A DNA stretch of 64,000 nucleotides from positions 26,791 through 90,790 of the forward strand of contig NYWY01000054.1 in the NCBI GenBank assembly GCA_002685335.1. Direction: 5' to 3'. The position numbers were made by a program, and so were the translations under genes. Source of the stretch: Planctomycetaceae bacterium (GTDB lineage Bacteria; Planctomycetota; Phycisphaerae; Phycisphaerales; SM1A02). A model generated the notes under the pieces. It did not search any database and had not been told where the DNA came from. It saw only the letters and a list, made by a program, of their open reading frames with translations. This document shows, one piece after another, positions 58,504 through 64,000 of the stretch (the stretch's first letter is position 1; each line of letters begins with the position of its first letter).

Positions 58504-60411
58504 ATGATCACGTTCGACTCAACCAGATCCTGCCTGTTCCTGATGACGCTGGCGACCGCGTTCGCCGGGGTCGCGGGAGCCGAGCCGCCTCGATTCGGAC
58601 GGTTCGTCGCGCAGGAACCGACGGGCCGGGCGGCGCGGTCGATCGCGTTCGATCCGTCATCGGGCGAGGTTCCAGCGATTCTTCGGATCGATGCCGACGG
58701 CCGGTTGATCGGTGATTCATCCTCGCCGATCGGGTTGCGTGACCTCGAGTCCGACCCGGACGGCCGGGTCGTCGTGACCGGGGATCGAGGCACGTTCATT
58801 CGGGAATCCGTCGGTGAAGACTGGCGTCAGGTCGATGCCCTCCCCGGCCAGGCGGTCGCGATCGGAGGGGATTCCCGGCGAATCGTGATGATCGGCTCAC
58901 CCGGCTCCGAATCCGACGGGACGGTCCGGGCCATCGATCCTTCCGACGGTTCCGTGCTCTGGTCTCGAGCCGGGGCGTATCCCGGGGCTCGTGGAGTCGC
59001 GGTGATCGCCGACGGGTCGAGTTGGATCGCGGATTCCGATCGCCACCGACTGGTCCGGCTCGCTCCGGACGGGGTCGAGATGCTGGCGGTGGGGGATCGA
59101 GGCGCGTTCCCGGGACTCTTCAACCTGCCATCGGACGTCTCGGCCCTGGATGACCGGATCTTCGTCGCCGACATGCTGAATCATCGGATCTCGACCCACC
59201 GGGCGACCGACGGAGGATTCATCGATCAGTGGGGGATGCATGCGGTCGTTCCCCGGCAGGGAGAAGGTCGGATTCACTATCCCGAGCGGGTGGCGATCTC
59301 TCCCGACGGCGCGATGGTCGCCGTGCTCGAGCCCTTCGAACGTCGGTACCAGGTCTTCGGTGGACTGGCCGAGGGCGAGGAGCCTTCCGGAGCGAGTCTG
59401 CCCGGTCGTCGGGGGGTGGAAAGCCACTTCGGGATCGACATCGACGCCGCGGGCGGATTCCTCGCGATGTGGGAGCCGGAATCCGGCTCGGTGCTCGCGT
59501 TCGACACTCGATACGACATTCCGATCCACGTGACGACCTTCGCCCTCGGCGGCCCGCCTCCGGCGGGGGTGGGACGACTCGCATCGATCGCGGTGGACGG
59601 CGAGCGGGATGACGTGTGGTTGCTGGATGCGGGGCACCGGCGAATCTCCCGGTGGATGTTGCGTACCGAACGGCCGGGAGAACTGGTCTTCGATCCTTTC
59701 ATGGGTCGGTTCGCTCGTGGCTGGACCTACGACCTGCTCGCCCGACGGATCGCGGCGTTCCGGGCCGAATCGACGTCCCCCTGGATCGAGCCGGTGGATC
59801 TTCTGGTTCGTGGGGATCGGGTCCACGTTCTGGATGCGGCCGGGCCGTCGATCATCGTCGCGGATCGTGATCTGGAGATCGAACAGGTGATCGATCTTCC
59901 CGACGACCTCGGACCGGTGCAGTTCGCGCTGGAGGTCGATGGGGACGAGGAGATCGTGGCCTGGGTGCTGACCGATCCCGCCGCCGGCGTGCTCCGTCGA
60001 GTGAGCACCGATGGCGTGGTCGAGACGATTCCACTCGCGGGGACCGATGTCCGGGAACCGCACGGCATCTCGGTCGCGGACGGTCGGTTGGTGATTTCCG
60101 ACCGGGGAAGCGATGAAGTGGTGATGCTCGACGGAACCGGCGGGTTGCTCCTCCGTACGGGCGAGACCGGCGCCTGGGACGGCGGTCTGTGGAGGCCCGC
60201 CGGAACGACCGTCCTCCCGAACGGCGTGGTGGCGGTCGTCGATCAGGGGAATCACCGGGCCCAGGGATTCGATGTGCGGACCGGGGACTGGCGTCTGTCA
60301 TTCAGTCTCGGACAGGGGCACGACAAGCCGATCCTGTTGAAGTCCTCCTTCGTGGACCTCCCGGAAGACCAGGTGACGGAACGACCGGAAACGCGAAAGG
60401 AATCCCGGTGA
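58504..60411 (+). CDS. Secreted NHL-repeat protein heading a peroxidase operon
   Basis: The product has 635 residues from ATG 58504; ATG 58462 is also in frame. A signal peptide (CLFLMTLATAFAGVAGA) is followed by beta-propeller repeats such as GARGVAVIADGSSWIADSDRHRLVRL, LPSDVSALDDRIFVADMLNHRIS and VLPNGVVAVVDQGNHRAQGFD. It would lie in the periplasm. The final residues overlap the next gene (GTGA). The NHL domain is the same type as that fused to the ABC permease at 109-2649. A long open frame further upstream is antisense to the antiporter gene and was not used. Confidence 0.8.
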   Translation: MITFDSTRSCLFLMTLATAFAGVAGAEPPRFGRFVAQEPTGRAARSIAFDPSSGEVPAILRIDADGRLIGDSSSPIGLRDLESDPDGRVVVTGDRGTFIRESVGEDWRQVDALPGQAVAIGGDSRRIVMIGSPGSESDGTVRAIDPSDGSVLWSRAGAYPGARGVAVIADGSSWIADSDRHRLVRLAPDGVEMLAVGDRGAFPGLFNLPSDVSALDDRIFVADMLNHRISTHRATDGGFIDQWGMHAVVPRQGEGRIHYPERVAISPDGAMVAVLEPFERRYQVFGGLAEGEEPSGASLPGRRGVESHFGIDIDAAGGFLAMWEPESGSVLAFDTRYDIPIHVTTFALGGPPPAGVGRLASIAVDGERDDVWLLDAGHRRISRWMLRTERPGELVFDPFMGRFARGWTYDLLARRIAAFRAESTSPWIEPVDLLVRGDRVHVLDAAGPSIIVADRDLEIEQVIDLPDDLGPVQFALEVDGDEEIVAWVLTDPAAGVLRRVSTDGVVETIPLAGTDVREPHGISVADGRLVISDRGSDEVVMLDGTGGLLLRTGETGAWDGGLWRPAGTTVLPNGVVAVVDQGNHRAQGFDVRTGDWRLSFSLGQGHDKPILLKSSFVDLPEDQVTERPETRKESR

Positions 60412-60935
60412 AGAGTCTTCGAAGAAACCGTTTTCGAGCACGAGCCATGCCCCCGGTCGATGGACCCGGGGCCGGGTCGGCGTTCGCGATCACCGTCTCG
60501 CTCGCCGTCTGCCTGGCCGTGGGGACCGGTTGTCGTGAGGACTCTCCGTCGGCGGCCTCTGCGCCATCGAGGGTCGATGCCGATGTCACATCGACCATTG
60601 CCTGGCGGGAGGGAATGACCGCGGATGATCGTTGGGCCGTCGCCTGGAGGCCCCTGGCCGAACCCATCCCCGCCCTCGATCCCTTCGCGGTCGAGGTTCG
60701 GGTGACCGATTCCGAAGGACGTCCGGTCGAATCCGAGGTGTCGATCCTCGTCGACGCTGCGATGCCGCATCACGGTCATGGGATGAACGTGTCGCCCAGA
60801 ATCTCCCGGCGGTCCGAGGATTGGATCGCCGAGGGCATGCTTTTCCACATGCCGGGGCGCTGGGAATTCGTGGTCGATGTCGTCCGCAACGGAGAGGTGG
60901 AACGGGCTCAATGGACCGTCATGCTCGACAACTGA
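60408..60935 (+). CDS. YtkA-like lipoprotein
   Basis: The product has 175 residues from GTG 60408, overlapping the NHL stop by 4 nt; AAGGA lies 6 nt upstream. A lipoprotein signal with LAVGTGC ends near Cys 40. The FixH/YtkA-like domain is visible in VEVRVTDSEGRPVESEVSILVDAAMPHHGHGM and MPGRWEFVVDVV. The His-rich MPHHGHGM could bind copper, as proposed for related YtkA proteins; that is inference. Cotranscribed with a di-haem peroxidase, with which it overlaps by 25 nt. Confidence 0.82.
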   Translation: MKSLRRNRFRARAMPPVDGPGAGSAFAITVSLAVCLAVGTGCREDSPSAASAPSRVDADVTSTIAWREGMTADDRWAVAWRPLAEPIPALDPFAVEVRVTDSEGRPVESEVSILVDAAMPHHGHGMNVSPRISRRSEDWIAEGMLFHMPGRWEFVVDVVRNGEVERAQWTVMLDN

Positions 60936-62230
60936 TTCTCCTCTTCGCCTCGGGGCTCGCGGTCCTCGGAACCGGGGGCTGTGACCGGCCGGTCGCGGAT
61001 CCGGTGCCGCGGGTCGAGGTGGAGCTTCCAGAGACGATCGCTCGAAACGTCGGCCTGACGTCGACCGTGGTTCGTCGCGCGATGCGGGCCTCTCCACTGC
61101 CGCCACCTCCCGCGGACCCGACGAATCGAGTCGCCGACGATCCTCGGGCGGCGGCCCTCGGAGAGACCCTGTTCTTCGACCCCGGCTTCTCGGCCGACGG
61201 CACGGTGAGTTGTGCGACCTGTCACCAGCCGGAACTCCGATTCACCGATGGACTCGCTCGTTCCGAAGGGATCGGCACCGCCGCGCGACACTCGCCGTCG
61301 TTGGTCGACGCGGCACACCAACGATGGTTCAACTGGGATGGGCGATCGGACTCGATGTGGGCTCATGCGATCAGGCCGATCGAGCATCCCGATGAGATGG
61401 GAGGCGATCGAACCGCAATGGCCAGGCATCTGCTCGCGGATCCGGAGCTCCGAACCGCGTACGAGGAGATCTTCGGTCGCACGGATCTGGAGCCGGGATC
61501 GCTGCCGCCGCGAGCCAGGCCGCAAGGGGACGCCTCGGCGAAGAACGCGTGGAACGATCTGGATGACCACACCCGCTTCGAAATCGACCGGGTCGCAGCC
61601 AACGTCGGCAAGGCGCTCGCCTCGTACCAACGCACGCTCTCGGGGGGACAGACCCGATTCGACCGATGGATCGAGGACGTCGGGTCCGGAGGTGACGGGC
61701 GGTCGATCCTCGATCCGGCGGAACGGCGGGGACTGGAACTTTTCTTCGGGAAGGCGGAATGCTGGGAATGTCACGCGGGGCCGCTCTTCAGCGATGGTGA
61801 ATTCCACAACATCGGAACCCCGGTCGCGGGGGGGCTGCCCCGCGATCCGGGTCGCTACGACGGGGCGGCATTGGTGGTGGAGGACTCGTTCAACGCCGCC
61901 GGCCTTCACAGCGACGATCCCGACGGTGATCGTGGAATCGTCAGCCTCGGGGTGAAACGTGATCCGTCCCAGTGGGGGGCCTTCCGAACACCGTCGCTTC
62001 GAGGGGTGGGTCGGACCCCGCCGTACATGCACGATGGATCCATGCCGGACCTTGAAACCGTGGTGCGGTTCTATTCGACGCTGGAGGGGGCGATCCAATT
62101 GGATCATCATCAGGAATCGGTCCTGAGCGTGCTGGATCTCGAAGAGGCGGAGATGGCGGATCTGATCGCGTTCCTGAGGACGCTCGATGGGGATCTTCCC
62201 GGGACCGATAACCAGGCCACGGTTCGCTGA
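60911..62230 (+). CDS. Di-haem cytochrome c peroxidase family lipoprotein
   Basis: The product has 439 residues from ATG 60911. A lipoprotein signal ends at LGTGGC with Cys 24. Two haem c sites are visible: CATCH near residues 101-105 and CWECH near 284-288. The region after the second haem (PYMHDGSMPDLETVVRFY) matches the MauG/CcpA peroxidase family, in which the conserved Met or Tyr is an axial ligand. It reduces hydrogen peroxide or oxidises a protein substrate in the periplasm. Part of the NHL-YtkA-peroxidase operon. Confidence 0.92.
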   Translation: MDRHARQLILLFASGLAVLGTGGCDRPVADPVPRVEVELPETIARNVGLTSTVVRRAMRASPLPPPPADPTNRVADDPRAAALGETLFFDPGFSADGTVSCATCHQPELRFTDGLARSEGIGTAARHSPSLVDAAHQRWFNWDGRSDSMWAHAIRPIEHPDEMGGDRTAMARHLLADPELRTAYEEIFGRTDLEPGSLPPRARPQGDASAKNAWNDLDDHTRFEIDRVAANVGKALASYQRTLSGGQTRFDRWIEDVGSGGDGRSILDPAERRGLELFFGKAECWECHAGPLFSDGEFHNIGTPVAGGLPRDPGRYDGAALVVEDSFNAAGLHSDDPDGDRGIVSLGVKRDPSQWGAFRTPSLRGVGRTPPYMHDGSMPDLETVVRFYSTLEGAIQLDHHQESVLSVLDLEEAEMADLIAFLRTLDGDLPGTDNQATVR

Positions 62231-62456
62231 GGGCTCCGAGAATCAGTGAAATCGGGTCATGAATCCGGTTTTGGAGCCATGGAATTTCATTTTTGCGGGA
62301 ACAGAAACCGCCGTATTCCGTCTACGAATGGCCCGGAGGTAGTTTCCGGGCTACGGTTGGTCGAGTGGTTCGATGCCGAGCATCGGCTCTCGAGTCCCTC
62401 TTCCCGGGTTGCCCCGTTCATTCGAAGATCCGCACCTCTTCTTTCAGGAATCCAAG
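62231..62456 (+). other. Intergenic region before the choice-of-anchor B gene
   Basis: It holds GGCTCC (62232-62237) and GGAGCC (62273-62278), which can pair over a long loop and are followed by ATTTCATTTTT: a weak terminator. A second hairpin GCCCGGA/TCCGGGC lies at 62331-62351. No gene is seen. Confidence 0.35.
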
Positions 62457-64000
62457 ATGCCCAGCATCACGCGTTCCGTGCTCAGCACACTCTCGGCATC
62501 CGCCGCCATCCTCATGTCGACCGCGGTCATCGCACACGACAATGATCCGAAATCCCAGACCCTGCCTCCGATCTACGGAGACACCGTCATCGGCGGCCAG
62601 GATGGTCTCGCCGGCGGATTCGATTCCAATGGCTTCATCTTCTGCTCGCAGATCCCGATCAACCAGCTTGGTGGCTCGGGCAACGGCTCGGACTGCTGGG
62701 GTTACACCTCACCGAGCGGCGGCGAATACGCCATCATCACGATGGAGTCGGCGGTCGCCTGGGTGGATGTTTCCGATCCCTTCTCACCGGACGTCCTCTA
62801 CACCTACCAGCGGGGCGGAACCAGCTCCCTCTGGGGAGATGTGAAGGTCGTCGGTTCGCGGGCCTACGTGGTCGGGGAAGGTGGCGGAAGCATCAAGACC
62901 TTCGACATGTCCAACATCGACAACGGGGTCGTCACCTATGAGGGCGAGTCGACCTCCAACGGCGAGACGGCAAGCCACAACATCGTGAGTCTTCCCTCGG
63001 CCAACCTCATCGCTCGATGCGGTGGCGGCAACAACGGACTCCGCTTCTATTCAACCCAGTCGAACCCGGACAATCCGACCTTCATCGGTTCCTGGAGCGA
63101 CCGCTACGTTCACGACGCCTGCCTCGCCATCTACCCCCAGAATGGTCCGGATTCGCTCTATCGCGGCCGCATCATCGGCTTCCTCAACGATGGATTCAAT
63201 GGCGGGGGCACCGACACCGGTCTCTCGATCGTCGACTTCGGGGTTCCCAGCAACCCCAATCCCTCGGGAACCCTGCTTTCCAGAGTGACCTGGCCCGGTG
63301 CGGGCTACAGCCACCAGAGTTGGCACAACGACGAGTTCACCTGGGTGATCTCCAACGACGAAACCGCGCTGAACTCCACCTGGCAGATGGTCAACATCAC
63401 CGATCTCAACAACGCCACGCTGGGCTTCACCCAGTCGATCCCCGGATCGGCGAACAATCACAACAACTACGTGAAGGACGGGCGTCTCTACGCCGCGAAC
63501 TACACCATGGGGTTGCGGGTGCTCGACTGCTCCAACGGCAACTTCATGGACGAGATCGCCTACTTCGACACGTATCCCGAAAGTGAGTCCAGCGGCTACA
63601 ACGGCATCTGGAGCGTCTACCCGTATTTCGAGAGCGGAACGATCATCTGCAGCGACTTCCAGCGAGGTCTGTTCTGCGTGAAACTCGATCTCTCGCCGAT
63701 CGGCTATTCCTTCCCGGACGGGCTCCCGGACATGGTTCCGAGCAGCGGGACGGAGATCCTGGTCGACGCGTCCCTCGAGGCCGGCTTCGACATCGCGTCC
63801 TTCGACATGCAGTACGCCTTCGTCGGCGGTGCCAGTGGCACCGTCGCGGGCTCGCCCGTCAAGGGTGGCGACCGGTATGCCTTCCAGCTGCCGGCTTCCT
63901 CCGTCTGCCCGGGAGAGGTCACCTTCTCCTTCGCGGCGACCCTGACCAACGGCGACAACTACCCCGATCAGGCCGGCCCCTACACCGCGCTGGTGGCGGA
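62457..64000 (+). CDS. Secreted choice-of-anchor B family protein (truncated by window)
   Basis: The first 514 residues are visible; the frame continues past the right edge. AGGA 8 nt upstream marks ATG 62457. A signal peptide ends near VIA-HDND. SDCWGYTSPSGGEYAIITMESAVAWVDVSDPFSPDVLY and the ending NGIWSVYPYFESGTIICSDFQRGLFCVKLD match the choice-of-anchor B domain, a propeller of secreted bacterial proteins often ending in a sorting signal. Codon choice and structure continue to the edge, so the missing part probably includes a C-terminal sorting domain. Confidence 0.85.
   Translation, partial: MPSITRSVLSTLSASAAILMSTAVIAHDNDPKSQTLPPIYGDTVIGGQDGLAGGFDSNGFIFCSQIPINQLGGSGNGSDCWGYTSPSGGEYAIITMESAVAWVDVSDPFSPDVLYTYQRGGTSSLWGDVKVVGSRAYVVGEGGGSIKTFDMSNIDNGVVTYEGESTSNGETASHNIVSLPSANLIARCGGGNNGLRFYSTQSNPDNPTFIGSWSDRYVHDACLAIYPQNGPDSLYRGRIIGFLNDGFNGGGTDTGLSIVDFGVPSNPNPSGTLLSRVTWPGAGYSHQSWHNDEFTWVISNDETALNSTWQMVNITDLNNATLGFTQSIPGSANNHNNYVKDGRLYAANYTMGLRVLDCSNGNFMDEIAYFDTYPESESSGYNGIWSVYPYFESGTIICSDFQRGLFCVKLDLSPIGYSFPDGLPDMVPSSGTEILVDASLEAGFDIASFDMQYAFVGGASGTVAGSPVKGGDRYAFQLPASSVCPGEVTFSFAATLTNGDNYPDQAGPYTALVA

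Noticed and set aside
1..64000. tRNA, rRNA, CRISPR or insertion sequences
   Set aside because: No cloverleaf-like segment, direct-repeat array, transposase or terminal inverted repeat was recognised on either strand by eye; a dedicated tRNA and repeat scan could still find a missed case.

Overview
The window looks like a chromosomal piece of a GC-rich planctomycete, most likely of the Phycisphaerae type. The clearest marker is the 70-residue protein at 25418-25630, which matches the small basic protein family confined to Planctomycetes, Verrucomicrobia and Chlamydiae. A MoxR/DUF58/von Willebrand A operon, NHL-repeat and choice-of-anchor B secreted proteins, two TlpA-type thioredoxins and LPS-type KdsD fit this assignment. 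The lineage is inferred from gene content; no rRNA or tRNA gene, CRISPR array, insertion sequence or phage region was seen.

Layout. 1-2.65 kb: tail of an unknown gene, then an ABC permease fused in frame to an NHL-repeat domain. 2.7-9.75 kb: vWA/glutaminase-like protein, MoxR ATPase, DUF58 protein and BatA-like vWA protein. 9.9-14.3 kb: a TPR-YggX fusion, an excisionase-type HTH protein, an HTH+TPR regulator followed by a small secreted protein, and cutC. 14.4-19.2 kb: pyrD and a metallopeptidase, then a minus-strand run TPR-recX-lipoprotein-rhodanese-cdsA-zinc ribbon protein. 19.3-24.6 kb: lipoprotein, nth-membrane protein-moaE, TIM-barrel protein, moaB, acpS. 24.6-31.5 kb: membrane protein plus small basic protein, aminotransferase, small lipoprotein, phosphoesterase, and DUF971-thioesterase-glycosyltransferase. 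31.6-37.3 kb: a tightly packed operon pyrF, solute-binding protein, pyk, cinA, folK. 37.4-43.6 kb: two TlpA-like proteins, a response regulator, a 66-residue protein, kdsD-STAS, scpA. 43.6-50.4 kb: dacB-recQ, a membrane-tethered HTH protein, rpsB-tsf. 50.9-55.9 kb: phosphomannomutase, a membrane P-loop ATPase, thiS-thiG, a lipoprotein. 55.9-62.2 kb: NhaD-like antiporter and Usp, then NHL protein, YtkA-like lipoprotein and di-haem peroxidase. 62.4 kb to the end: a truncated choice-of-anchor B protein.

Two genome-wide habits are visible. Genes inside operons commonly overlap by 4 nt (ATGA or GTGA). Many first genes lack a Shine-Dalgarno sequence and instead carry a TANNNT hexamer exactly 6-7 nt before the start codon, as expected for leaderless mRNAs. 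The most intriguing locus is 11.37-13.0 kb: an XRE-type HTH plus TPR regulator followed 20 nt later by a small secreted protein. This arrangement resembles the RRNPP peptide-sensing systems of Firmicutes, but here in a planctomycete.
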